Of a stretch of 64,000 bases of DNA, positions 8,905-17,092 are shown one piece after another. The translations under genes were made by a program, and so were the position numbers. The notes beneath the pieces are model-generated. The model did not search any database. It saw nothing but the letters and a program-made list of their open reading frames with translations, and was not told where the DNA came from. How positions within the stretch are numbered: the first letter of the stretch is position 1; the number at the start of each line of letters is the position of its first letter. The DNA comes from Microvirga sp. KLBC 81 (lineage in GTDB: Bacteria > Pseudomonadota > Alphaproteobacteria > Rhizobiales > Beijerinckiaceae), in NCBI RefSeq assembly GCF_003075415.1, contig NZ_QDAH01000025.1, forward strand, positions 1 through 64,000. The letters run 5' to 3'.

Positions 8905-9915
8905 ATGAAGACATTGAAATTCGCACTCGCTGCAGGCGTCGCCATGACGCTCCTGTCCGCAGTGCCGGCCGCCGCGCAGTTCACGGAACGCAATATCCGC
9001 CTGTCCAACGGCGTGAATGAGGATCATCCCAACGGCAAAGGCGTCGAGAAGTTCAGAACCTGTCTCGCCGACAAGTCCGGCGGCAAGCTGAAGGTCCAGG
9101 GCTTCTGGGGCAACGCTCTCGGCGGTGACCTCCAGGCGACCCAGGCCCTTCGTTCGGGCACGCAGGAGATGGTCGTCACCTCCAGCTCGCCGCTCATTGG
9201 TATCCTGCCGGATCTCGGCGTCTTCGATCTGCCGTTCCTTTTCGCCAACGAGAAGGAGGCCGACACCGTCCTCGATGGTCCGTTCGGGAACTACATCAAT
9301 GGTAAGCTCGAGACGGTCGGCCTCGTCAATCTGGCTTATTGGGAAAACGGCTTCCGCAATCTCACGAATTCCCGCCGCCCGGTGGAGAAGTGGGAAGACT
9401 TCAAGGGCCTGAAGGTCCGCGTCATGCAGAACAACGTGTTCCTCGACACGTTCAAGAACATGGGTGCGAATGCCGTGCCGATGGCCTTCGGCGAGGTGTT
9501 CACGGCTCTCGAAACCAAGGCCATCGACGGCCAGGAGAACCCGTTCGTGACCATCGACACCTCCAAGTTCTACGAGGTGCAGAAATACCTGTCGGTCACC
9601 CGCCACGCCTATACGCCGTTCCTGGTGCTCTATTCCAAGAAGCTGTGGGACGGGCTGTCGAAGGACGAGCAGGCGGCCCTGAAGGAATGCGCCGTCGTTG
9701 CCCGCGACGAGCAGCGCAAGGCCTCCCGCGAGCTGGGTCAGGCCTCGCTCGAGAAGATCAAGGGTGAGGGAGTCATCGTCAACGAGCTCAACGAGCAGGA
9801 GGCCAATCGCATGCGCGAGCAGGCTAAGCCTGTATGGGAAAAGCACGCCTCCACCATCGGTCCGGAGACCGTGAAGATGATGCAGGACGAACTGGATAAG
9901 ATTCGCAAAAAGTAA
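8905..9915 (+). CDS. TRAP transporter periplasmic substrate-binding protein (DctP family)
   Basis: This 336-residue protein has an N-terminal signal peptide of about 25 residues ending AAAQ, then the DctP fold. Family marks include LSNGVNEDHPNGKGVEKF near the mature N-terminus and WENGFRNLTNSRRPV near residue 148, with the arginine that usually pairs with the substrate carboxylate expected in the RVMQNN segment near 173. It captures the acid in the periplasm and hands it to the DctQM pair. GAGAGGAAA lies upstream of the ATG. A strong hairpin terminator follows the stop, so this ends the transporter operon. Substrate identity is not determined. Confidence 0.92.
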   Translation: MKTLKFALAAGVAMTLLSAVPAAAQFTERNIRLSNGVNEDHPNGKGVEKFRTCLADKSGGKLKVQGFWGNALGGDLQATQALRSGTQEMVVTSSSPLIGILPDLGVFDLPFLFANEKEADTVLDGPFGNYINGKLETVGLVNLAYWENGFRNLTNSRRPVEKWEDFKGLKVRVMQNNVFLDTFKNMGANAVPMAFGEVFTALETKAIDGQENPFVTIDTSKFYEVQKYLSVTRHAYTPFLVLYSKKLWDGLSKDEQAALKECAVVARDEQRKASRELGQASLEKIKGEGVIVNELNEQEANRMREQAKPVWEKHASTIGPETVKMMQDELDKIRKK

Positions 9916-9940
9916 AGCATCCCGATCCAAGTCACACGAT

Positions 9941-9975
9941 ACTGCCCGGGATGCTGACGCCCCGGGCAGTTTACC
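9941..9975 (+). terminator. Rho-independent-type terminator after the TRAP operon
   Basis: A perfect 10-bp stem, ACTGCCCGGG at 9941-9950 with CCCGGGCAGT at 9961-9970, encloses a 10-nt loop and is followed by TTTACC and pyrimidine-rich DNA. It lies 25 bp after the binding-protein stop. Confidence 0.75.
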
Positions 9976-10038
9976 TGTCCTTTCCTTCTGACCCGGGTGC
10001 CCGTGTTACGCCGGATGTTTTGAACGAAGTTTTTGATC

Positions 10039-11019
10039 ATGCAGATTCTTATTCTCGGGGCGGCCGGCATGGTCGGCCGCAAGCTTACCGAACGACTCTT
10101 CAAGGAAGGGCAGCTGAACGGGCAGGCGATCACGCGCATGGTCCTGCACGACGTGGTGGAACCTCAGGCGCCACAGGCTCCCTTCGAGATCACGACGCTC
10201 ACCTCCGATTTTTCCCAACCAGGTGAGGCGGAGAAGCTCGTAGCAGGCCGGCCCGACATCATCTTCCATCTCGCCGCCATCGTGTCCGGCGAGGCCGAAG
10301 CTGATCTGGAGAAGGGCTACCGGATCAATCTCGACGGGACACGCTATCTGTTCGATGCTGTTCGGCATATCGGCGATGGTTATTACCCACGCCTTGTTTT
10401 CACATCCTCTATCGCGGTCTTTGGTGCTCCGTTTCCGGAGGCGATCGGTGACGAATTCTTCCTCACGCCGCTTACCAGTTACGGAACACAAAAGGCCATC
10501 GGTGAATTGCTGCTGGCCGATTATACGCGGCGAGGCTTCTTCGATGGCATCGGCATCCGTCTGCCTACGATCTGCGTCAGGCCGGGCAGGCCCAACAAGG
10601 CGGCCTCAGGCTTTTTCTCGGGCATCATTCGCGAACCCTTAAGCGGACAGGAGGCCGTGTTGCCTGTGCCGGAGGATGTGCGACACGCCCATGCGTCGCC
10701 ACGCTCCGCCGTTGGCTTCCTCATGCATGCGGCTACCATCGATACTGCGAAGATCGGTCCCCGGCGCAATCTGACGATGCCGAGCGTCTCGGTGACCGTA
10801 GCGGAGCAGATCGAGGCCCTGCGGCGCATTGCGGGCGAGAAGGTGGCCGCGAGAATCCGCCGTGAGCCCGATCCTGACATCATCCGCATGGTGTCGGGAT
10901 GGGCGCGCCGCTTCGACGCCAGCAGAGCCGAGAGCCTCGGCTTCCAAGCAGAGAAGAGCTTCGACGAGATCATCCGCCAGTACATTGAGGACGAACTTGG
11001 CGGCAAGATCGTGAGCTGA
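10039..11019 (+). CDS. NAD-dependent epimerase/dehydratase family protein, D-erythronate dehydrogenase-like
   Basis: This 326-residue extended-SDR protein has the dinucleotide motif GAAGMVGRK at residues 7-15, a serine-rich active-site strand (FTSSIAVFG) and the catalytic pair in SYGTQKAIGE. The pattern is closest to DenD-type D-erythronate dehydrogenases and related sugar-acid oxidoreductases, which oxidise C4 or other acid sugars in the cytoplasm. I chose ATG 10039 (MQILILGAAG) over a TTG six bases upstream. It follows the TRAP terminator, so it may be read from its own promoter, but its location supports a role in metabolising the imported acid. The substrate is inferred from family and context. 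Confidence 0.82.
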   Translation: MQILILGAAGMVGRKLTERLFKEGQLNGQAITRMVLHDVVEPQAPQAPFEITTLTSDFSQPGEAEKLVAGRPDIIFHLAAIVSGEAEADLEKGYRINLDGTRYLFDAVRHIGDGYYPRLVFTSSIAVFGAPFPEAIGDEFFLTPLTSYGTQKAIGELLLADYTRRGFFDGIGIRLPTICVRPGRPNKAASGFFSGIIREPLSGQEAVLPVPEDVRHAHASPRSAVGFLMHAATIDTAKIGPRRNLTMPSVSVTVAEQIEALRRIAGEKVAARIRREPDPDIIRMVSGWARRFDASRAESLGFQAEKSFDEIIRQYIEDELGGKIVS

Positions 11020-11027
11020 CGGCTGCA

Positions 11028-11052
11028 GTGGCGGTGCCATGATAAGCGCCAC
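11028..11052. terminator. Small hairpin between convergent genes
   Basis: GTGGCG at 11028-11033 pairs with CGCCAC at 11047-11052, just after the epimerase stop and just before the end of the leftward glycine-rich gene. There is no clear T-tract, so a terminator role for the convergent pair is only a suggestion. Confidence 0.3.
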
Positions 11053-11067
11053 CCAGCCAGCGTATGC

Positions 11068-11385
11068 TCAGCAGTTGGTCTCCTGCTTTGTGGTCGTGCC
11101 CGTCACATCGGTCTTTTGCTGTGTGGTCGTCGAGCATCCGACAGTTCCTGTCGTGCCAACATCCCGATGTTCAATGGTGACATTCTGCTGATCCGGGCCG
11201 GATGCCGCGCCACCAACGGCGCCGCCGACGCCAGCCCCAACTGCTGCTCCAACGGGTCCTCCAACTGCGGCACCAGCCGCGCCACCGGCCGCCGCGCCCG
11301 CTGCGGCGCCTCCGGTCTCTGCCATGGCCAGCGTTGGGAATATCAAGCTCGCTGCAACGAGAGTGACTTTCATGCTGATACGCAT
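11068..11385 (-). CDS. Secreted glycine/alanine-rich small protein
   Basis: This 105-residue protein has an N-terminal signal peptide (MRISMKVTLVAASLIF... ending AMAE), then a glycine-zipper-like stretch of about 45 residues built almost only from G, A, V and P with repeats such as AAAGGAAGAAVGG, and a polar C-terminal part rich in T and Q with two cysteines. Such glycine-zipper segments occur in small envelope proteins that associate with membranes. I chose the start at 11385 because GGAGAAG precedes it; a longer frame upstream lacks a signal peptide at its start. Function is unknown. Confidence 0.7.
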   Translation of the reverse strand: MRISMKVTLVAASLIFPTLAMAETGGAAAGAAAGGAAGAAVGGPVGAAVGAGVGGAVGGAASGPDQQNVTIEHRDVGTTGTVGCSTTTQQKTDVTGTTTKQETNC

Positions 11386-11650
11386 CGGTGCTTCTCCATG
11401 TGAGCCAACCGCGGACTGCGTTTCCTGCTCACTTAACGGCAGTCGCATCAGTGCGTTTCAGCTTGGCTTGTCCGGTGCAGTTGGTGATTCTGACCTCCGA
11501 TGGGAAGGGGCTCCGGACAATAGCGGCGGAAAGGCCTATTGGGGCCTGATCGGTGGTATCTTGGCGGGCTCTACTGGCCTGTAACGACATCGATCAAGGT
11601 TATTGACGTGTTTTTGCGACATTTGCCTTGTGGAAACACGATTCTGACAA

Positions 11651-11690
11651 CTTGGAACTTTGTTCCCAAGCACTATGCAGATAATGCTAT
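11651..11690 (+). promoter_or_regulatory. Possible promoter/operator region of the HU-like gene
   Basis: CTTGGAAC (11651-11658) and GTTCCCAAG (11662-11670) form a near-perfect inverted repeat, followed by AT-rich DNA with TATGCA and GATAAT. It lies 34-75 bp upstream of the HU-like start. The remaining part of the 11386-11723 gap shows no gene. Confidence 0.3.
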
Positions 11691-11723
11691 TTAGTATGCA
11701 CGTGGCCTCGAAAGGAGTTTCCA

Positions 11724-12194
11724 GTGGCAAAAGCAGCAACGAAGAAAGCGCCGGCCCGCAAGGCCGCAGCTACAAAGACCGCAGCAAAGAAGACCACCGC
11801 CAAGGCGGCAGCTAAGGCAGTTGCCAAGAAGCCCGCCAAGGCGGCCGCTTCCAAGACCACGGCAAAGGCTGCCGTGAAGGCCGTGAAAAAGGCAGCCAAG
11901 GGGCCGGCGACAACGAACGGTATCCTGACGCTGCGTCACATCGCTGAGGCGTTGTCCGAGATGCACGAGCTTCCGAAGCGCCAAGTGAACGAGATGATGA
12001 CCCAGGTCATCGACTTCATTGCCAAGAGCCTGAAGAAGGGTGAGAAGATCCGCCTCACGGGCCTCGGCATCCTGCAGGTTCGCAAGCGCGCCGCTCGCAT
12101 GGGCCGCAATCCGCAGACCGGTGAACCCGTGAAGATCAAGGCTTCGAAGAAGATCGCCTTCCGCGCTGCGAAGGACCTCAAGGAGTCCATCTAA
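11724..12194 (+). CDS. HU-family DNA-binding protein with histone H1-like N-terminal tail
   Basis: This 156-residue protein has a low-complexity N-terminal tail (about residues 1-60) of lysine, alanine, threonine and proline with AKKA/PAK-type repeats, like eukaryotic H1 tails. A HU/IHF domain follows (about 66-156), with LTLRHIAEALSE, VIDFIAKSLKKGEKIRL and the DNA-arm segment ARMGRNPQTGEPVKI. It should bend and coat DNA without sequence specificity and help organise the nucleoid. GTG is the start, supported by AAAGGAG seven bases upstream. Codon use is repetitive in the tail. A strong hairpin terminator follows, so it is a single-gene unit. Confidence 0.9.
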   Translation: MAKAATKKAPARKAAATKTAAKKTTAKAAAKAVAKKPAKAAASKTTAKAAVKAVKKAAKGPATTNGILTLRHIAEALSEMHELPKRQVNEMMTQVIDFIAKSLKKGEKIRLTGLGILQVRKRAARMGRNPQTGEPVKIKASKKIAFRAAKDLKESI

Positions 12195-12201
12195 GCCTCA
12201 A

Positions 12202-12235
12202 GGCAGCGGTGCTGCATACCTGCCGCACCGCTGCC
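12202..12235 (+). terminator. Hairpin terminator after the HU-like gene
   Basis: A perfect 11-bp stem pairs GGCAGCGGTGC (12202-12212) with GCACCGCTGCC (12225-12235) around a 12-nt loop, 7 bp after the stop codon. No long T-run follows, but stem strength and position support termination. The stretch from 12236 to 12465 shows no convincing gene. Confidence 0.6.
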
Positions 12236-12465
12236 ATACCGAGCTGTTCCTGCATACACCATTGCTTCCTGCAGTCAGCGGCCCATGCCGACGATAATTC
12301 CTGCTGATCAGCTAGGCGAAGCTGTACTGGTTCGTTCGGCCTGGAGGCCTCGAGCCCTTAAATGAACTTTAAAGAAACTTTGGCTTCCGAGCGGCTATAG
12401 CACTCCCGAGCTGGCTTCGATAACTCCGCCGGCCTCTGAGTTTTCCCTAAATCTCAAGCTCTATC

Positions 12466-12604
12466 TAGAGCATCGTGCGGAACCGCAGGTCCGCGTCAGC
12501 GAAAAGTGGATCCGGTTTTCCGCTCAAATGATGCGCTATCTCTAGAAGGGAGCATCGGATGGGTCCCAAAAGTGCAAATCCACTTTTGGGTCCGATGCTG
12601 TAGA
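12466..12604 (+). repeat. Two-hairpin intergenic repeat, copy A (long form)
   Basis: This is one of five copies of a bipartite palindromic repeat in the window. The left module begins TAGAGCATCGTGCGGA and contains AAAGTGGATCCGG and TTTTCCGC. The right module is an inverted repeat, AGCATCGGA...CCCAAAAGTG paired with CACTTTTGGG-TCCGATGCT. Copies A and B carry about 21 extra bases (ccgcaggtccgcgtcagcg) in the left module. It lies upstream of the cyclase/ATPase gene, where it may affect transcription or simply be a neutral insertion. Confidence 0.85.
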
Positions 12605-12680
12605 CGGCTCTGTGAGAATGAGCCGCCTGACACCTCCTGAATGAATCGTGCTATATTGCGCTGCAACGGGGTCGCAGCGG

Positions 12681-15600
12681 ATGCCACAGCACATCCTATC
12701 GGCGCAATTGGCGAGTACGGCCGAGAGACGGCAGGTCACTGCGCTCGCGTATGATCTCGTCGGCTCTACCCGCCTTGCCGAGCGGCTTGATCCGGAGGAT
12801 ATGCACGAACTCCTCCAGGGCTTCCACCGGATGTGCACTGCCGCCGTCGAGGAGTTTGGGGGCAAGGTCAACCGGTACATTGGCGATGGTGGGATGGCCT
12901 ATTTCGGCTATCCAACGACTTATGAGAATGCGGCCGAGCGGGCCATCCAGGCGGGCCTCGCCATCATAGAAAGATGCGCTCATCTCAGCCATGCAGAATA
13001 TAGCGGCAGGATCGCATTGAGCGTTCGCGTCGGCATCGCTACGAGCAAGGTCGTTGCGGGCGACATGGCTGGGGATCGGGGCTTCGGGACCGATGAGGTC
13101 GTTGGCATCGCGCCCCATCTTGCTGCCCGCCTTCAGAGTGCGGCAGCACCGAACTCCGTTCTTGTCAGCGAAGCGACCCGTCGGCTCGTCGGAACCATGT
13201 TCCGCTTCGGGCACCGTCAGGACCTGCAGCTGGCCGGTTTCTCCCAATTACAGCAGGCCTGGACTGTCCTGCGAGCCCGACGTCCACAAACACGCTTCGA
13301 AGGATTCCATTCACGGGGTGATACCCCTTTTCTCGGAAGGGATGCCGAACTCGCAGTCATAGCGGATCGGTGGCAGCGCGTGCAAAACCGTCAGGGGCAA
13401 ACGATCCTCCTCACCGGCGATCCTGGCATCGGCAAATCCCGCGTTGCAGCCGAAATTCGCGCAAGCTTGGGTCACGATGCCGCTCTCGTGCTCAGCTTCC
13501 AGTGTTCGCCCCTTCATGTTTCGACACCGCTCCATCCTGTTAAGGCATCCCTCGAACGGGCCTTACTGATGCGCACGGGGCGGCTGCATCATCTTCCAAA
13601 GGGGAGGCTGAGCCGCCTCCTGAACCTTCCTGTGCCGCCCATGCCGGACGCGGCATCCATCCTCATGGGCGTCCTGTTCCCGCACCAGGAGGGGGGGATC
13701 GAGGCCAAGCCACATGACAACGCCGAACAGATCAAGGAGGAGACCTTTACGACCCTGCTCGAGATCATCGCGCGCCTGACCGGCCGTGGTCCTCTTCTTA
13801 TGATTGTCGAGGATGTTCAATGGATCGACCCAAGTTCATTGGAGCTTCTCGACCGTCTGATTTGCAAAATCGTTGACCTACCGGTGCTGTTAACTGCGAC
13901 AGCACGCCCGACCTTCACGGCACTTGAATCCTCTGACACCCGGCATCTGACGAGAATTGAGCTATTACCACTGACGGAGAACGCGGCAACTGCTCTTGTT
14001 GAGCACATTGCCGGCTCTTCCCATGTCCCGGCTGCGGAACTGGAGCGCATCATTGACCGCTCCGAGGGTAACCCCTTCTTTCTTGAAGAATTGACGCGAA
14101 CGTTTCTGGATCAGAAGGAGACAAAGGATCGAGAGCCTAGTATGGGTCATTCCGGCGAGTTACCGATATCTCTCATGGATGTCCTTTCTGCTCGCCTCGA
14201 CCAGTCCGGTCCCGGTAAGCAGATTGCGCAAGTGGCAAGCGCAATCGGACGCAGGTTCCCGCACAGTTTGCTGCAACAGGCAACGCAACTCGACGAGGAG
14301 GAGCTCAATGCTGGTCTCACCCGATTGTACGAGCGCGGCGTGATCGCTCCCGAGCATGACGTGCCGGAGCATTCGTACAGCTTCAGGCATGCGCTTCTAC
14401 AGCAATGCGCCTATGACAGCATGGTGAAGGCTACTCGTCAGAAAATCCACCGACGTCTGGCCCACATTCTGGAAGCGGCCTCCGCCGAGCCTGAAATTCT
14501 CGCGCGTCATTACACTGAAGCCGGCATGCCCCTGGAGGCGATTGCTCAGCTCCGGCTCGCGGGTCGGCGTGCTGCGTTACGCTCCGCTAATCTGGAGGCT
14601 GTCGATCTTCTGACGCGGGCTTTGTCCCTCTGCAACGAACTCGAGCCCGGGCAGGAGCGGAACGAGACGGAACTCGACATCTGCCTTGCTTTCGGTCCGC
14701 TCCTGATTTCGACCGTTGGTCCCGGTGCCGATGAGGTCCAGGAACTCTACAGGCGGGCCATTGCGCTTTCAGACAGTCGTCCGACCGATAAGCGTCGCTT
14801 CACGGCTTACTGGGGATGGTGGCGCACAGCTCCAGACTTCAAAGCCATGCGTGAACGCGCTGATCAGTTGTCAACCATCGTCCAAGATCTTGCCGATCCC
14901 CATTTGGCCCTTCAGGCCCATCACTGCCAATGGGCGACACTCTTTATGCTCGGGGAACAGGAAAGATGCTGCGAGCACATCAAGGAGGGACTGGCCCTTT
15001 ATGATGCAGTGGAACATCGGCACGACGCCATTCTCTATGGCGGTCATGATCCAAAGGTCTGTGGCTTAGGCGAGCAGGCGTTGTCCCTTTGGTTGCAGGG
15101 ATACCCCAGACGTTCACTGGCTATCATCAAGGCTTGCGCCCGGCATGCTGCCACGCTCGATCATCTGGCCAGCAAGACCCATTTCGAAGAGGCTGAACTC
15201 AATCTCCTTCACTACCACCGCGACGTGGAGTCCGTGAAGGGCCGAGCTGCACGCATGCTTCATTTCGCGGAGAAACTGAGCTTCCGGGACATTGCCGCGA
15301 AGGCGGAGATCTTCGGTGGATGGGCGGCATCGCTGAGCGGCGATCTCACCGAAGGCATTGCGTCAATCGAGCGCGGTCTCGAGACACAGAGGATCATCGG
15401 CACGCAGGAGGACTTCCCCGCCTATCTGGAGATGCTTGCAGAAGCCTGCGCACTTGGGGGTGAGTTTTCTCGCGGGCTTGAGGCGATCGAGGAGGCCATC
15501 AGCATCGCAAACGAAACCGGCTTGCGCTACTGGATCGCGGAAATCCTACGACGAAAGGGCGATCTTCTCTCTTCCCTAGGTCGAAAGGAGGAGGCTCTTC

Positions 15601-15812
15601 GCTGTTATGACGAGGCTATTGCGGCTGCAAAATCCCAGAATGCGAACGCCCTTCTCTTGCGTGCGGCGACCAGCCGAGCGACTGCTCTCGCAGACACAGA
15701 CTTGAGAGCTACGGGCATTTCACTTCTCAAGACTGCTCTTGCGAGAATACCCGAGGCAACACCGACACGGGACAAGGCCGTGGCGATGGATCTTCTAGCC
15801 CGGCTGCGGTGA
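12681..15812 (+). CDS. Class III cyclase-like / AAA-ATPase / TPR signalling protein
   Basis: This protein of about 1043 residues has three parts. A class III nucleotide-cyclase domain (about 10-190) shows both metal-binding aspartates (AYDLVGST and IGDGGMAYFGYP), but the usual asparagine of the NxxxR motif is histidine (HLAAR). An AAA/STAND-type ATPase (about 210-560) carries Walker A GDPGIGKS near 245 and Walker B-like MIVEDVQW near 375. The long C-terminal helical region (about 600-1043) resembles TPR repeats. Such proteins sense a ligand or partner and change conformation or make cyclic nucleotides. ATG 12681 was chosen over an in-frame GTG at 12648; neither has a good ribosome site. Its stop overlaps the YcaO gene by 4 nt, which ties it to the thioamidation genes. 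Whether the cyclase is active is open. Confidence 0.88.
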   Translation: MPQHILSAQLASTAERRQVTALAYDLVGSTRLAERLDPEDMHELLQGFHRMCTAAVEEFGGKVNRYIGDGGMAYFGYPTTYENAAERAIQAGLAIIERCAHLSHAEYSGRIALSVRVGIATSKVVAGDMAGDRGFGTDEVVGIAPHLAARLQSAAAPNSVLVSEATRRLVGTMFRFGHRQDLQLAGFSQLQQAWTVLRARRPQTRFEGFHSRGDTPFLGRDAELAVIADRWQRVQNRQGQTILLTGDPGIGKSRVAAEIRASLGHDAALVLSFQCSPLHVSTPLHPVKASLERALLMRTGRLHHLPKGRLSRLLNLPVPPMPDAASILMGVLFPHQEGGIEAKPHDNAEQIKEETFTTLLEIIARLTGRGPLLMIVEDVQWIDPSSLELLDRLICKIVDLPVLLTATARPTFTALESSDTRHLTRIELLPLTENAATALVEHIAGSSHVPAAELERIIDRSEGNPFFLEELTRTFLDQKETKDREPSMGHSGELPISLMDVLSARLDQSGPGKQIAQVASAIGRRFPHSLLQQATQLDEEELNAGLTRLYERGVIAPEHDVPEHSYSFRHALLQQCAYDSMVKATRQKIHRRLAHILEAASAEPEILARHYTEAGMPLEAIAQLRLAGRRAALRSANLEAVDLLTRALSLCNELEPGQERNETELDICLAFGPLLISTVGPGADEVQELYRRAIALSDSRPTDKRRFTAYWGWWRTAPDFKAMRERADQLSTIVQDLADPHLALQAHHCQWATLFMLGEQERCCEHIKEGLALYDAVEHRHDAILYGGHDPKVCGLGEQALSLWLQGYPRRSLAIIKACARHAATLDHLASKTHFEEAELNLLHYHRDVESVKGRAARMLHFAEKLSFRDIAAKAEIFGGWAASLSGDLTEGIASIERGLETQRIIGTQEDFPAYLEMLAEACALGGEFSRGLEAIEEAISIANETGLRYWIAEILRRKGDLLSSLGRKEEALRCYDEAIAAAKSQNANALLLRAATSRATALADTDLRATGISLLKTALARIPEATPTRDKAVAMDLLARLR

Positions 15813-17092
15813 ATTTCATGTACAAGACCTTCGCCGTGACAGTCAACGAAACCGGAACTCCTTCGAGGAAGGCGGCTTTGTCGAAGGTCTATTGTTCAGG
15901 AACCCATCGCGCAGTCGAGCCAAGGGAGACCCTGGACCGGTTGGGTCGCTTCTATGGCGCGTTTGGCATTACCCGTGTCGCGGATATCACGGGGCTTGAC
16001 TCCATCGGGATTCCCGTCGCGGTCGCTACTCGTCCCGGTTCACGCTCGAACATCACGTTCCAAGGTAAGGGACTGGATCGCACAGCAGCGAAAGTCTCCG
16101 CCGTCATGGAAGCTGTTGAGACCTGTTGCGCGGAGCGAATTTCTGGCCCTCTGGTCTGGGCCAGCCCAAGTGAGATGCGGCAAGCAGGTCGACACATCGT
16201 GGATTTCAGTCATCTCAGCTTTCGCCTGGGGGCGCGCTTCTCGGCAGAAACCCGCATTCTGTGGTTCGAGGGGCAGCACTTAATCGGTGGAGGGACCTGC
16301 TGGCTTCCATTTGAGAGCGTTCACACCAATTTCACCCTTCCGGCGCCAGCTGGCAGTGGCTACTTCGTGGCAAGCACGAATGGCCTCGCATCGGGAAACG
16401 ATCGTCGTGAAGCGCTCGTCCATGGCCTCTGCGAGCTGATCGAGCGTGATGCGCAGGTTCTCTTCTCTCTCGCTTCGGAGGGCATCGACAGCCGGCGCCT
16501 CGATCTCACGTCGGTTGACGATCCGGATGCAGCGGCTGTGCTGTCACAGATCTCGGGGAGGGGCTTCGTTGTCGCCGTATGGGATCTAACGTCAGATATC
16601 GGCCTCGCGGCCTTCAAGTGCCACATTATGGAGAGGCACGGTGGTCCAGGCCTCATGCCGTTGCCTGCCGAAGGACATGGGTGTCACCCCGATAAAAGGG
16701 TCGCACTCATGCGAGCGGTTCTCGAAGCCGTTCAATCCCGTGCCACGATCATCGCGGGCAGCCGAGACGACGTGGGTCCTGCTCTTTATGCGCGGTTCGA
16801 TGATATGGCGGATCTGGCCCGCTGGCGTGAACGCCTCGGCTCGGATGCGTCAGCCTGTAGCTTCGGCAATGTTCCCCACGCCTATCATGCGACTGTGGAT
16901 GAGGACATCGACCACATCGTTGAGCGCCTCCGGAGAGCAGGGCTCAACGACGTCATTGTCTCCGACCTTCAACCAGACGAATCTATTCCAGCCTCCGTCG
17001 TCCGTGTCGTCGCGCCGGGTCTTGAGGGGCCTCTTGATCCTGGTGTCGCTCTGGGACACCGCGCCCGCGCTCAAATGGAGCGGATCTCATGA
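15809..17092 (+). CDS. YcaO-family ATP-dependent peptide-backbone modifying enzyme (probable thioamide synthetase)
   Basis: This 427-residue YcaO-domain protein shows the ATP/Mg-binding signature helices SAVMEAVETCCAE (about 96-108), CELIERDAQ (about 207-215) and AVLEAVQSR (about 302-310). YcaO enzymes activate a peptide-bond oxygen with ATP; those paired with TfuA install sulfur to give thioamides. The C-terminus (HRARAQMERIS) lacks the PxPxP tail common in azoline-forming YcaOs, which suits a thioamide role. It starts at a GTG inside the end of the cyclase/ATPase gene (an ATG lies three codons later), and its stop overlaps the TfuA start as ATGA, so all three are translationally coupled. 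The substrate is unknown and no typical short precursor gene is adjacent. Confidence 0.9.
   Translation: MNFMYKTFAVTVNETGTPSRKAALSKVYCSGTHRAVEPRETLDRLGRFYGAFGITRVADITGLDSIGIPVAVATRPGSRSNITFQGKGLDRTAAKVSAVMEAVETCCAERISGPLVWASPSEMRQAGRHIVDFSHLSFRLGARFSAETRILWFEGQHLIGGGTCWLPFESVHTNFTLPAPAGSGYFVASTNGLASGNDRREALVHGLCELIERDAQVLFSLASEGIDSRRLDLTSVDDPDAAAVLSQISGRGFVVAVWDLTSDIGLAAFKCHIMERHGGPGLMPLPAEGHGCHPDKRVALMRAVLEAVQSRATIIAGSRDDVGPALYARFDDMADLARWRERLGSDASACSFGNVPHAYHATVDEDIDHIVERLRRAGLNDVIVSDLQPDESIPASVVRVVAPGLEGPLDPGVALGHRARAQMERIS

Noticed and set aside
8848..9930. A 360-codon minus-strand frame
   Set aside because: It is antisense to the TRAP binding protein, which has a signal peptide, motifs and operon context; the long open frame is due to high GC content.
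12285..12365. A 26-codon frame (MPTIIPADQLGEAVLVRSAW...) upstream of the YcaO locus as a possible precursor peptide
   Set aside because: It has no ribosome site, no Cys/Gly-rich core, and is cut off from the operon by a repeat copy.
16100..17092. Azoline-forming (heterocyclase) role for YcaO
   Set aside because: The C-terminus lacks the PxPxP tail, there is no ThiF-like or Ocin-ThiF partner and no FMN dehydrogenase nearby, while TfuA is directly coupled; a thioamide role fits better.
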